Part shown: positions 18,515-27,038 of the stretch, in pieces
Layout: every line of letters begins with the position of its first letter
Position numbering within the stretch: position 1 is the first letter of the stretch
Source: Paraburkholderia sejongensis
Lineage (GTDB): Bacteria; Pseudomonadota; Gammaproteobacteria; Burkholderiales; Burkholderiaceae
Length of the DNA: 64,000 nt
Direction of reading: 5' to 3'
Assembly: GCF_020880815.1 (NCBI RefSeq)
Contig: NZ_JAJITD010000009.1
Span: forward strand, 124,001 to 188,000
The notes under the pieces: generated by a model
Databases searched by the model: none
What the model saw: only the letters and a program-made list of their open reading frames with translations
What the model was told of the DNA's origin: nothing
Translations under genes and position numbers: made by a program

Positions 18515-18919
18515 CTAGTTGGCCGACACCATCAAACGCTGGCCGTTGGCGGCGTGCTGCTTGCGCAGAGTCAGGCGGTTCGACACGCTTCTCACGCCGA
18601 GCACGCCGCGTGCCGCATTGGCCGCGCGCGAAATCTGCCAGGTCTCGGGCACCGTGCCGGTCAGCGTGACGACGCCGTGCTGCACCCGGATGTGAATCGT
18701 CGAATCGTCCATGTCCGGCACGCGCTGCAACGCGCGGCGCACGTCGCGCACCACCGAGGTGTCCGGCCTCGTTCCCGGCGGCGAGCTCGGCCCGGCCACG
18801 CGCAGCAGCGCCCCGCCTGGGGGATTCGCCGCGCTTTGCGCATGCGCGATGCTCGCGCCGCTCGCGAGCATCGCCATCCAGATCGTTACGCCGAGCCGCC
18901 TCGCAGCAATTATTTTCAT
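18515..18919 (-). CDS. Secreted BON-domain protein
   Basis: 134 aa. Signal peptide to about residue 28 (ends SIAHA-QS), then one BON domain: VVRDVRRALQRVPDMDDSTIHI and VQHGVVTLTGTVPETWQ, the OsmY/HyaD-like alpha-beta fold that associates with membranes or phospholipid in the periplasm. ATG 18919 has CAGGA 6 bp upstream; an upstream in-frame start would bury the signal peptide. Divergent from the AhpD-like gene across a region with a 9-bp inverted repeat. Confidence 0.85.
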   Translation of the reverse strand: MKIIAARRLGVTIWMAMLASGASIAHAQSAANPPGGALLRVAGPSSPPGTRPDTSVVRDVRRALQRVPDMDDSTIHIRVQHGVVTLTGTVPETWQISRAANAARGVLGVRSVSNRLTLRKQHAANGQRLMVSAN

Positions 18920-19016
18920 GTTGTGTCCTGACAGGAGTTGAGCCGGCACGACCCGGCCATCCACGCGAGCCGCGTCGCGCGCTCATCCATACTAGAGCCG
19001 CCGGTACGACGGCGCA

Positions 19017-19048
19017 ATGTAATCGTCTGCACAAACGCCCGATTACAT
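19017..19048. promoter_or_regulatory. Inverted repeat ATGTAATCG-N14-CGATTACAT between divergent genes
   Basis: Two perfect 9-bp arms (19017-19025 and 19040-19048) are separated by 14 bp; a further degenerate copy of the half-site (TGTAATTG, 19053-19060) follows on the same strand as the first arm. The element lies in the 218-bp gap between the BON gene and the AhpD-like gene, close to the latter's promoter position. The XRE regulator at 19742 is a possible binder. Confidence 0.6.
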
Positions 19049-19137
19049 GCGGTGTAATTGCCTCGCCCGCGACGCGCTTCTACTCTGCCCGTCATGCGCC
19101 GCCATGTCCGGCAGCGCCCATCGACCGAGGAGATACC

Positions 19138-19695
19138 ATGTCGCGCTACCCCCTTCACACGATCGCATCCGCCCCCGCGCAATCGAAGCCCGTGCTCCAG
19201 CAATTGCAGCAGGCGTTCGGCCTGATTCCGAACATCGCCGCCACAATGGCCGTCTCGCCGACGCTGATCAACGGCTTTATCGGCCTGTTCGAGCGCGTGC
19301 ACGCGAGCAGTCTGAGCGAGCCGCAGATTCAGACGCTGTTGCTGACCAATGCGGTCACCAACGCGAGCGAATGGCCGGTCGCGTTTCATACCGCACTGGC
19401 GTTGCAGCAACACGTGCCGCCCGCCGACGTCGATGCGATCCGCCACGGCTTGCCGCCCGCCGACAGCCAGCTGGCCGCGCTGTCGGCGCTGGCGCGCACG
19501 CTGATCCAGCAGCGCGGCCACCTCGACGACGCGGATCAGAGGCGCTTTCTCGCCGCTGGGTTCAGCGCCGAGCAACTGCTGGAAGTGATCGCGGTGGTCG
19601 CGGCGTCGACGATCACGAACTACACCAGCAGCGTGACCCGGCCGCCGCTCGAAGCACCGTTCGAGGCATTCGCATGGCATGCGCCCGCGCAGTGA
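19138..19695 (+). CDS. Carboxymuconolactone decarboxylase/AhpD-like protein lacking the redox cysteines
   Basis: 185 aa all-helical protein. The family's core (C-x-x-C-x3-H after a conserved Glu) aligns here with NASEWPVAFHTA: the histidine is present but both cysteines are replaced (Ser and Pro). It is preceded by LIPNIAATMAVSPTLINGF, typical of the peroxidase-related AhpD subgroup. A GGAG lies 7 bp before the ATG. An XRE regulator follows 46 bp downstream on the same strand, and the pair is probably an operon. Loss of cysteines argues against peroxidatic function. Confidence 0.85.
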   Translation: MSRYPLHTIASAPAQSKPVLQQLQQAFGLIPNIAATMAVSPTLINGFIGLFERVHASSLSEPQIQTLLLTNAVTNASEWPVAFHTALALQQHVPPADVDAIRHGLPPADSQLAALSALARTLIQQRGHLDDADQRRFLAAGFSAEQLLEVIAVVAASTITNYTSSVTRPPLEAPFEAFAWHAPAQ

Positions 19696-19741
19696 AGCCC
19701 CGCTGCGACACCCTCCATCCACACCGCCCCGGAACCATCCG

Positions 19742-20584
19742 ATGACCGCCACCCGACCCGCTCCGAACGCACTATCGCGCGACCTGGGCGACCTGCTGCG
19801 CTACTGGCGCGACGTACGTGGGATGAGTCAGCTGGATCTGTCGCTCGAGGCCGGCGTATCGCAACGACAGATCAGCTTCATCGAAAGCGGACGCAGCGTA
19901 CCTGGCCGGGACACGTTGCTGACGCTCGCGCAAACGCTCGAAGTGCCGCTGCGCGAGCGCAACGCGCTGCTGCTCGCCGCCGGCTACGCGCCGATGTATG
20001 CGGATGCGCCGTGGAACGCGCGGGAGATGCACGGCATCACCCGCGCGCTGGAACGGATGGTTCGACAGCACGAGCCGTTTCCGGCGATCGTGATGGACCG
20101 TCACTGGAACGTGCTGATGACCAACGACGCGGCGCCGCGCTTTTTCGGCTGTTTCGTCGACATGGCCGCGCGCGAGGGTCCGCGCAACATGCTGCATCTG
20201 ATCTTCGATCCGCAGGGGATGCGCCCTTTCGTGGCCGATTGGGATGCGGTGTCGCGCAGCCTGCTGCAACGGGTGTACCGCGAGTCGGTCGGTCACGCGA
20301 TCGACGCCGGCACCCGCAGCCTGCTCGACGCGCTGCTCGCGTACCCGGATGTGCCGCGCGACTGGAACGCGCACCACGGGCCGGACGGCGCGACGCTGCC
20401 GGTGATTCCGCTCGGCTTCGTCAACGACGGCGTGGTGTTGCGCTATTTCTCGCTGGTGACGAGCGTGGCTGCGCCACAGAACGTGGCCGCCCAGGAACTG
20501 CGGCTCGAATGCATGTTCCCCGCCGACGACGAAACCGAAACGCGCCATCTTCAGTTGCTCGCCGCACATGCGCCGGCGCGGTAA
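19742..20584 (+). CDS. XRE-family regulator with MmyB-like ligand-binding domain
   Basis: 280 aa. N-terminal helix-turn-helix (LLRYWRDVRGMSQLDLSLEAG, SQRQISFIESGRSVPGRDTLL, about residues 17-60) and a C-terminal PAS-like MmyB domain (YAPMYADAPWNAREMHG, VMDRHWNVLMTNDAAPRFFG) known to bind fatty acid-like ligands in relatives. The ATG at 19742 gives the usual family N-terminus; the frame extends 21 codons further without homology. Likely co-transcribed with, and regulator of, the AhpD-like gene. Confidence 0.9.
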   Translation: MTATRPAPNALSRDLGDLLRYWRDVRGMSQLDLSLEAGVSQRQISFIESGRSVPGRDTLLTLAQTLEVPLRERNALLLAAGYAPMYADAPWNAREMHGITRALERMVRQHEPFPAIVMDRHWNVLMTNDAAPRFFGCFVDMAAREGPRNMLHLIFDPQGMRPFVADWDAVSRSLLQRVYRESVGHAIDAGTRSLLDALLAYPDVPRDWNAHHGPDGATLPVIPLGFVNDGVVLRYFSLVTSVAAPQNVAAQELRLECMFPADDETETRHLQLLAAHAPAR

Positions 20585-20658
20585 GGCACGAGCCGGCGAC
20601 GCGACGCGACGCACTCGTAGCTCACAGCTCACAGCTCGCGACGCGGCCGCGCCGAACT

Positions 20659-21873
20659 TCAAGCCTTCCCCGTCGGCTCGAACGCGCCGCGATCATACGC
20701 ATCGCAATAGTCCTTCCAGTCGGCGCTCACCTGCGCTGCGCACTGCGTCGCCAGATCGACCAGCGGCAACTGCCAGTCGCGCCGGCTACCGAATGCGATC
20801 AGGTCGTCGGCGATCGCGGACTTCTGCCGGCCGCCGCTACGCAGATGCGCCCATGCGCTCAGCTCGGCCATCGTGTTGATCACTTCTTCGAGACGCGGCA
20901 GCTTGCCGTCCCAATCGGCGAGCGCGACGCGGTCCTCCGACGGCTGCAAGCTACGCAGTACGTAGGAACGCTGATTGAAATCGACCGCGTGCAGAAACGC
21001 CTGCGAGACCGCCTGATTGCGCCGCTGCACTTCGACCACGCGCTGCGCTTCGCTCTGCCATTTCGGCTGCGCCGTTTTCACGTGCGGGGCGACCGACGAC
21101 GGCAACGCCTCCTTCAGATCGATCAGATAGTTGCCGTCTGGCGAGCCCTTGCCTTCGACCAGAATCACATAGCGATCGACGCCGAGACTGCCGGTGCCGG
21201 CAATCCGTCGCGCGACGTCGAGGGTGCGATAGAACTGCGGGTTCGGCTCGCCCGCCGCGAACTGCTGCATGAATTGCAGCACCGCCGCGCGCTGCGCGTC
21301 GCTCACCGGCAGCGCTTTTTTGCCGTCCACTTTCAGCGCGCGGGTCTTGCCCTTGAGCACCGTGCGCCGGTCGAGGTGCGCGGCGCGCGTGCGGCTCGCG
21401 AGCGCGTCGAACAGATCGCGCACCATGCCGGTCGCGATCTCTGCTTCGATCCAGCGCGCTTTGCCCTGAGCCAACGCGGCGCCGTACGCGTCGAGCGCGG
21501 TATGGCACAGCGCGAGCGCCTGCGCGCGGCTCAGCTTCAGATCGGCTGCGCCGACCAGCACGCTGGTGAGCAGCCGCACCAGTTCGTACGGCGGCGGCGC
21601 GAGACAGGCTTCGTCGAAATCGTTGTTGTCGAAGTAGATCAGGCGATTGTCGGCCTTGTAGCTGCCGAAGTTCTCCAGATGCATGTCGCCGCAGATCCAC
21701 ACCGGCGGTGCATCGTCGAGCACCTTCGCGCGCGGCAGCCGTTCGTAAAACAGATGACAGGTGCCGCGCAGAAACACGAAAGGCGAGCCGCGCATCGCCT
21801 TGTATTTCATCGCGAGCCGTTCGGGGTCGCGGCCGGCGTTGTAAGCGGCGATGATCTGTGCAATATCGGGCAT
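20659..21873 (-). CDS. DUF2252 family protein (kinase-like fold)
   Basis: 404 aa. MKYKAMRGSPFVFLRGTCHLFY, VWICGDMHLENFGSY (a catalytic-loop-like HxEN/GD motif) and YFDNNDFDEACLAPPPYELVRL (a DFD-like metal motif) are the family hallmarks, suggesting an aminoglycoside phosphotransferase-like fold. The function of the family is not established. The open frame continues upstream to 22293, but the ATG at 21873 is the family start. Minus strand, downstream of the DUF4239 gene (68 bp gap), so possibly co-transcribed. Confidence 0.88.
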   Translation of the reverse strand: MPDIAQIIAAYNAGRDPERLAMKYKAMRGSPFVFLRGTCHLFYERLPRAKVLDDAPPVWICGDMHLENFGSYKADNRLIYFDNNDFDEACLAPPPYELVRLLTSVLVGAADLKLSRAQALALCHTALDAYGAALAQGKARWIEAEIATGMVRDLFDALASRTRAAHLDRRTVLKGKTRALKVDGKKALPVSDAQRAAVLQFMQQFAAGEPNPQFYRTLDVARRIAGTGSLGVDRYVILVEGKGSPDGNYLIDLKEALPSSVAPHVKTAQPKWQSEAQRVVEVQRRNQAVSQAFLHAVDFNQRSYVLRSLQPSEDRVALADWDGKLPRLEEVINTMAELSAWAHLRSGGRQKSAIADDLIAFGSRRDWQLPLVDLATQCAAQVSADWKDYCDAYDRGAFEPTGKA

Positions 21874-21941
21874 GGGACGGCTTCCATTAATGAGCGGCAA
21901 GCTTGCCGGGTGAGCATGTGACCGCCGCGCCTGACGCGAAT

Positions 21942-22709
21942 TCAATGCGGCCGCAGCGACTGCACCAGCGCCTGCAGATTGAGCGGCTGCACATGAATCA
22001 TGCCGCCGCGCGGGCTGTCGATGTCGGCGATCAACGTGAACGCGAGCGACACGACCAACGGCACCACCAGCAGCAGGCCCTCGCCCGCTTTCAACGCGCG
22101 CGCGCCGTAGCCGACCAGCAGATTCGCGCACATCGCCATCACCGCCATCAAGCCCCAGGCCGCGGCCGGGATGCGGTTCCACCACGCGGCCTGCGCATAG
22201 CCCTGGGTGTTCAACACGTCGTTGACCGCGGTAACGACGAGCGCGGCGATCGGCGTCGGCTGCGCGGCCGCCGCGCTTCTGACGGCCGACCACATCCGGT
22301 TTTGCAGCCGGGCGCTCTCGCTATCGACGCGTTCGAGCGCCCGCGGATCGCGTGTCGTATAGAACAGCACGCGCTGGTCCAGATAGCTCGTTAGCGCGCT
22401 GCGCAGCGCTGCGGACTCGGCGGCAGGCAGCAAATCGGCGCGCAGGTACGCGGTGCCGATCGCGTTCGCCTCCTCTTCCTCGAAATGCTCGCGCTGGTCG
22501 TAGCGGCCGACCGCCATCGAAAACGTGAAGCCGATGATCAGCGCGAGCAACGTGAGCGTCGCGGCCTGGATCACGCTGAAGTCGTCGTGCGCATCGTCGG
22601 CGATTTTTCTGAAGCGGCGCAGCAGCGTCGCGCCGATCCGCGCCGACGCCCACATGATGACGAACGAAACGATGAACACCAGTTCGGGATGGTTCAGAAC
22701 GTTTGGCAT
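21942..22709 (-). CDS. DUF4239 (bestrophin-like) membrane protein
   Basis: 255 aa. N-terminal helix (LVFIVSFVIMWASARIGATLL), a second helix (AATLTLLALIIGFTFSMAVGRYDQR), a helical soluble middle rich in Glu, then two further helices near the C-terminus (AAWGLMAVMAMCANLLVGYG; LLLVVPLVVSLAFTLIADID). The GFTFSMAVGRYDQR signature and the EEEEANAIGTAYLR stretch mark the DUF4239/bestrophin-like family, for which an ion-channel relation has been proposed. A 10-bp tandem repeat lies directly upstream of its start. Confidence 0.85.
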   Translation of the reverse strand: MPNVLNHPELVFIVSFVIMWASARIGATLLRRFRKIADDAHDDFSVIQAATLTLLALIIGFTFSMAVGRYDQREHFEEEEANAIGTAYLRADLLPAAESAALRSALTSYLDQRVLFYTTRDPRALERVDSESARLQNRMWSAVRSAAAAQPTPIAALVVTAVNDVLNTQGYAQAAWWNRIPAAAWGLMAVMAMCANLLVGYGARALKAGEGLLLVVPLVVSLAFTLIADIDSPRGGMIHVQPLNLQALVQSLRPH

Positions 22710-22712
22710 GGC

Positions 22713-22748
22713 GTGCGTTGTTGTTGTGCGTTGTTGTGCGTTGTTGTG
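22713..22748. repeat. 10-bp tandem repeat upstream of the DUF4239 gene
   Basis: Three-and-a-half units of TTGTTGTGCG (22721-22730, 22731-22740, then a copy with TGAT ending, plus a partial unit before) occupy positions -4 to -40 relative to the start codon, where the ribosome-binding site and promoter are expected. Confidence 0.7.
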
Positions 22749-22870
22749 ATTCGCGAACACGAACCGCGGCCCGCAACGATGCGGGCACGACCGTCTGCAT
22801 GATAAGCGGCGCCGTCCCGCCGCGGCCAGAGCGCAGCAAAAAACCGGGCGTGCAAGCGCGAGCCGGCTGG

Positions 22871-23821
22871 TCAGAAACCCGTCATCAGAAAGTAGCGTCC
22901 GTCCGCGCTGACGTTGTGGCCGAAGCCGCACGCTTGCGGCGAGCCGTGCGTGCGCACGTCGAGCGTTTCGGGCGCGACGAGGCGGAACTCCAGCAGGCAT
23001 TTGTCGTCTTGCCGGTCGTAGCGCGCGAGGTCGGCGATCTTCGCGGTCGCGTCGAGCGGCGCGCTGCTGCTGGTGTCGCTGACCGGCACGCGGGCGACGC
23101 CGTCGAAGAAGCGCACATACGCGGACAGGTCGCCGACGTTCGCGCTCGGCTCGCCCTGCGCGTCGACCATCGGATAGACGAAGTCGCCGTCGATCCGGTA
23201 CACGCCATGGCGTCCTTTCACCGGCTTCACGTCGATGCTGTTCCATGCGCCGAAAAACATATAGCGGCGAAAGCGGGCGCCGTCGGCCGGCACACCGTTC
23301 ACCAGCTCCTTATGCGCGATCGACTCGAAGCGCTCGCGCGCCGCGCCGACCGCGCGGCCAAGCAATGCGTCGTGCGGATAGTCGTCGCCGCGCGCGAGCG
23401 CGCTGCGGTAGAACGCTCGTGCGTTGGGCAGCGCGCCGAGCTTCAGTTGCACGTCGCCCTGATGCACGAGCGCCATCGCGACGCGCGCGCGGGCCGAACT
23501 CAGCGCTTTCGGCGAATCGTTGTCGGTCGCCTGCAGCACGGTCGCCTCGGCGAGCGCCGCCTCCATCGCGACCAGCGATTGCGCGTCGGCGATGCGTCCC
23601 GCGTCGAGCGCGGCCACGCCGAGCGCCGCGCACGACGCGTTGGTGCGGCACGCGACGTTCTGGCCGGCGAGCAACTGCCGGCGGTACAGATCGGCGCGCG
23701 AGTCGGGGTGCTGTGCGGGAGCGGCCGCGCTCGCCGGCCCCAGCGCGACGGCGAGCGCCGCGAGCGCGGTGGCGGTCGTGAGTACGGAAGCCGCGGAGAC
23801 GACGGCGTTTTTGAGGTTCAT
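22871..23821 (-). CDS. Secreted hypothetical protein with helical repeat region
   Basis: 316 aa from ATG 23821 (a GTG two codons upstream is an alternative). Signal peptide of ~35 residues ends ASAAA-PA. Residues ~45-150 are helical with TPR-like spacing (CAALGVAALDAGRIADAQSLV, MALVHQGDVQLKLGALPNARAFYRSAL). The C-terminal half (RYMFFGAWNSIDVKPVKGRHGVYRIDGDFVYPMVD) looks beta-rich. Four to five cysteines suggest disulfides in the periplasm. No named family recognised. Confidence 0.75.
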   Translation of the reverse strand: MNLKNAVVSAASVLTTATALAALAVALGPASAAAPAQHPDSRADLYRRQLLAGQNVACRTNASCAALGVAALDAGRIADAQSLVAMEAALAEATVLQATDNDSPKALSSARARVAMALVHQGDVQLKLGALPNARAFYRSALARGDDYPHDALLGRAVGAARERFESIAHKELVNGVPADGARFRRYMFFGAWNSIDVKPVKGRHGVYRIDGDFVYPMVDAQGEPSANVGDLSAYVRFFDGVARVPVSDTSSSAPLDATAKIADLARYDRQDDKCLLEFRLVAPETLDVRTHGSPQACGFGHNVSADGRYFLMTGF

Positions 23822-24282
23822 GAGCACCAGACGAGAGAACGTGGGTGTTGCGAAAGCCGTTTCAAAACGCCGTTTTTATAGCGGCCGATGCTGTGTGCGA
23901 GCGTCGATGCCGCGCTCGTGATGCTGACAGAAAAATGGGGATTGCGCGATTGGGGGAAACGGGCTTGGTGTCACTGCCTGAATGGGGGTGAGCCGCACTT
24001 CCTCTGCGGCGCCCGCAACGCCAACATCGACAAATCATGCGGCGGATCAAGTGGTGTAACGCCCGGTTCCAAGATACTGCCCCTTGCTCGTCATTTCGAG
24101 CGCTATCGCGACGTTTTCGACGCAATTGTCAATCTCTTCACCCAAACCGGACGAGTTCTTATGCTTGAATGCAGCTTCGAACTAAACAGGCCGACTGGCG
24201 CCACCTTACCGCGCTCCCCGGCAACACATCGTGTACGTGTGGAAGGTACCGCGCTGTCCACTTACCGCGTGTTGACGGTGCG
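23822..24282. other. 461-bp gene-poor stretch
   Basis: No open frame here has coherent codon use or domain character; a 132-aa plus-strand frame (23888-24286) runs into the next gene's start out of frame and looks like chance. I see no clear repeats, terminator or operator. It presumably holds the promoters of the flanking divergent genes. Confidence 0.5.
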
Positions 24283-24810
24283 ATGAAAAAACTCGCCCTC
24301 GTTTTATCCGGCGCGCTGGCGCTCCTGTGCTTCGCCGGCATCAGCGCGCTATGGTCGGAGCGCCTCGGCGAGTCTGTCCTACAGTTCTCGAATCCGGGCT
24401 GGCGCTGGCTGCTGCAAGCGTACGGCGCGACCACCGTCGACGACAAGCTCGACCTCGTGTTTGGTTTATCGCTGCTCGTCGCAGCGGTGGCAATCGGTGG
24501 ACTGCTCGTCTATGGATATCGCCGCTGGACCCGATCGAAACGCTCGAACGGCGCGTTTTACATTCCCCTGCTGGCACTCGACGCCACCGCGCTGCTGTGG
24601 CTGGCGAACGCGCTATGGTGGTACGCGCGGGTTCCGATCCTGACGGACGCCGCGCATCCATTGTGGGTGTGGCTCGAGCAAGCCTGTGGAATCGAACGCG
24701 CCTATCAGCTGCTCGCCTGGGCTTTTCCGGCGACCTCGATCGCCATTCTGTTCGCGACGATAAGCGCCGCGCACTATGCGATCAATCGCCGGCGGCGCTC
24801 GCCGACCTGA
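24283..24810 (+). CDS. Hypothetical membrane protein, four predicted helices
   Basis: 175 aa. Helices at about 3-23 (KLALVLSGALALLCFAGISA), 56-78 (LDLVFGLSLLVAAVAIGGLLV), 93-113 (IPLLALDATALLWLANALWW) and 143-165 (LLAWAFPATSIAILFATISA), with a basic tail. ATG 24283 was chosen because it begins the first helix; the frame is open 38 codons further without features. No family recognised; no obvious operon partner. Confidence 0.65.
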   Translation: MKKLALVLSGALALLCFAGISALWSERLGESVLQFSNPGWRWLLQAYGATTVDDKLDLVFGLSLLVAAVAIGGLLVYGYRRWTRSKRSNGAFYIPLLALDATALLWLANALWWYARVPILTDAAHPLWVWLEQACGIERAYQLLAWAFPATSIAILFATISAAHYAINRRRRSPT

Positions 24811-24880
24811 CCGTGTCGGCGGCGCGCCGCGCACAACGCGCTGGGCGCCGCCCCGGATTCGCGCGAACCGCCGCAACTCA

Positions 24881-25846
24881 CTACCCCTCCTCCGCGCCGC
24901 CGAACTTGCGCCGATACGCGCCCGGACTCGTCAACGCGATGCGCCGGAAATGCCGCCTTAGCGACTCCTCCGAACCGAAGCCGGCCAACTCCGCGACGCG
25001 CGCCATCGGTAGCGCCGCCGACGCCTCCAGCAACTCGCGCGCAATCGCGACCCGCTCGCGCACCAGCCATTCATAAGGCGCCATCCCGGTCGCGTCGCGG
25101 AACTGCCGCTGCAACGTCCGCGGGCTCATCGCCGCACGCTCGGCCAGCGAGCGCAGCGTGTGCGGCTCGGCCGGGTGGCCGCGCACCCAGTCCATCAGCT
25201 TCGCGATGCGCCCGCTGTCGTCGGGCGCGACCGGACGCGGCACGAACTGCGCCTGGCCGCCCTCGCGATGCGGCGGCACCACCAGCCGTTGCGCGACGCG
25301 ATTGGCGATCGCGCTGCCGTGATCGCGCCGCACCAGATGCAGCAGCATGTCGAGTCCGGCCGCCGAACCCGCCGACGTGATCACCTGACCGGCATCGACA
25401 TACAACGCATCCGCTTGCACGCGCAGCCGCGGATAGCGTTGCTGCAGCTTGTCCGCGTAGCGCCAGTGGGTCGTCGCGGTCTTGCCGTCGAGCACGCCGG
25501 CCGCCGCCAGCACGAACACGCCCGAGCAGATCGAGCACAGCCGCGCGCCGCGTTCGTAGGCCGCGCGGATCGCGGCGAGCAACGCGGCGGGCGGCGGTTC
25601 GTCGGCGTCGCGCCAGCCGGGGATCACGATCGTGTCGGCGTCCGCGAGCAATTCCAGCGTGTACGGCGCGGCCAGCGTGATGCCGCCCGCCGCGCGAATC
25701 GGGCCCGGCTCGCTCGCGCAGACCGCGAAGCGATACCAGGGCACGCCGAGTTCGGGACGCTCGAGCGCGAACAGTTCGGTCACACAGCCGAATTCGAAGG
25801 TACAGAGCCGGTCGTATGCCAGCGCGACGACGAGATGGTTTTGCAT
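24881..25846 (-). CDS. ftrA: GlxA/FtrA family AraC-type regulator (DJ-1/PfpI domain plus AraC DNA-binding domain)
   Basis: 321 aa. Residues ~1-175 form a DJ-1/PfpI-like domain (FGCVTELFALERPELGVPWY, ARLCSICSGVFVLAAAGVLDG with the elbow cysteine), and ~215-315 an AraC double helix-turn-helix (LAERAAMSPRTLQRQFRDATG, VAELAGFGSEESLRRHFRR). The layout and sequence match regulators annotated FtrA. It diverges from a rhodanese gene with which ftrA-type genes are often paired, suggesting control of that gene. Confidence 0.88.
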   Translation of the reverse strand: MQNHLVVALAYDRLCTFEFGCVTELFALERPELGVPWYRFAVCASEPGPIRAAGGITLAAPYTLELLADADTIVIPGWRDADEPPPAALLAAIRAAYERGARLCSICSGVFVLAAAGVLDGKTATTHWRYADKLQQRYPRLRVQADALYVDAGQVITSAGSAAGLDMLLHLVRRDHGSAIANRVAQRLVVPPHREGGQAQFVPRPVAPDDSGRIAKLMDWVRGHPAEPHTLRSLAERAAMSPRTLQRQFRDATGMAPYEWLVRERVAIARELLEASAALPMARVAELAGFGSEESLRRHFRRIALTSPGAYRRKFGGAEEG

Positions 25847-25967
25847 GGCGCGATGTTACCGGAGATTGACGATTACGCCACTTATCGGGCGAGGTCCCGG
25901 CCGGCACAATCGAATCGCCTGACACGCGCGTCGGACAACCTGCTCAAACCTGACACTCTGAATAGCC

Positions 25968-26417
25968 ATGACCATGACCGACCTTGCTGCTGCCGCCACT
26001 GCTTCCACCTCGGCCACCAACGCCGTCACCGCGATCCCCGCCGCCGACAGCGCCGCCGCGCTCGCGCACTTCCAGGCGTCGCTGCAATTCGAAACCGATT
26101 GCTCCGACGTCCAAGCCGCACTCGCGAGCGGCAACCCCGGCTTCGTGCTGCTCGACGTGCGCAGCCCCGCGCTGTTCGCGCAGGGCCACGTGCCCGGCGC
26201 GCTGAATCTGCCGCACGGCAAGATCGTCGCTTCAAAGCTGAGCGGCTACGCGGCCGACACGCTGTTCGTCACGTACTGCGCGGGCCCGCATTGCAACGGC
26301 GCCGCCCGCGGCGCGCTGCGGCTCGCGCAGCTCGGGCGGCCGGTCAAGTTGATGGCCGGCGGCGTTACCGGTTGGATCGATGAAGGGTTTGAGCTGAACT
26401 GTGCAGACCCCGCGTAG
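25968..26417 (+). CDS. Rhodanese-like sulfurtransferase, FtrA-associated
   Basis: 149 aa single-domain rhodanese. FVLLDVRSPALFAQGHVPGALNLPHGKI is the family's entry motif, and YCAGPHCNGA holds the active-site loop cysteine of this subgroup. The first ~35 residues are an Ala/Thr-rich extension without a clear signal-peptide shape. Divergent from ftrA with 121 bp between starts. The likely role is persulfide transfer or detoxification; the acceptor is unknown. Confidence 0.87.
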   Translation: MTMTDLAAAATASTSATNAVTAIPAADSAAALAHFQASLQFETDCSDVQAALASGNPGFVLLDVRSPALFAQGHVPGALNLPHGKIVASKLSGYAADTLFVTYCAGPHCNGAARGALRLAQLGRPVKLMAGGVTGWIDEGFELNCADPA

Positions 26418-27038
26418 GGTGATCGCGCGAGGAAAGAGAGGGGAGGAACCGCTAACACGGCCTGATTGAAGGAGAGAGAAACCGCGCGAGCTCACTCAGG
26501 CTGACATCGAACATGCGATCCAGGATTCTGGACGGCAACACAGATAAAAACGCAATTCCGACAACCGGACCGGCGGTCCGCTAGAGATGGTGTGTCGGGC
26601 GAAAGCGCCCTGCCGTTCAACCGTCGTCCTTCGAAAAGACGACAGGCCGCAGCAGTGAGTCGAAGGCAAAGCCGACGCGAGCCCTTGCCACGCCGGTGAG
26701 CGACGCGATGCAGATGGCTGAAATTTCCAACCCCCGCTTTGCAATGCAGCACTGGTAGCTTCGCTCTTTCCGCCAGCCGCGCGCGATCAGCGTCGACCAG
26801 TCGCCGAATTGCGGATACCCCCTGCGCATGGGGTGCTTCATCTTCGCGCCGAATCTAGCATCAAGAAAACACTGTCATTACAGCCTCCCGGTTCAAGTCC
26901 ACGCGGCGCCGGACTGCCTACGGTCCAGCGCGATCGTCACAGCCCGGCGAATAACCTCACGCGTGAGACCGGCGCGCCGAAACGACGGGCCAGCCTGCGA
27001 CCGTTGAATCAGTTAGCCCCTAACTAGTAAGGAGAACG
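26418..27038. other. 620-bp gene-poor segment with a candidate genome-repeated element
   Basis: No frame has convincing coding character. On the minus strand, overlapping frames at about 26492-26841 encode sequences ending in ICVAVQNPGSHVRCQPE and FYLCCRPESWIACSMSA, strings I recall from many short annotated hypothetical proteins in Burkholderia-group genomes; this suggests a repeated noncoding element translated by annotation software rather than a gene. A small hairpin AGTTAG-CCC-CTAACT (27011-27025) lies just before the ribosome-binding site of the APC permease. Confidence 0.45.

Noticed and set aside
23888..24286. 132-aa plus-strand frame in the gap before the membrane protein
   Set aside because: No ribosome-binding site, no domain or hydrophobic pattern, and codon use unlike neighbours.
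26880..26910. tRNA T-arm-like string GGTTCAAGTCC
   Set aside because: Flanking bases do not form the 5-bp T-stem, and no acceptor or anticodon stem can be built around it.
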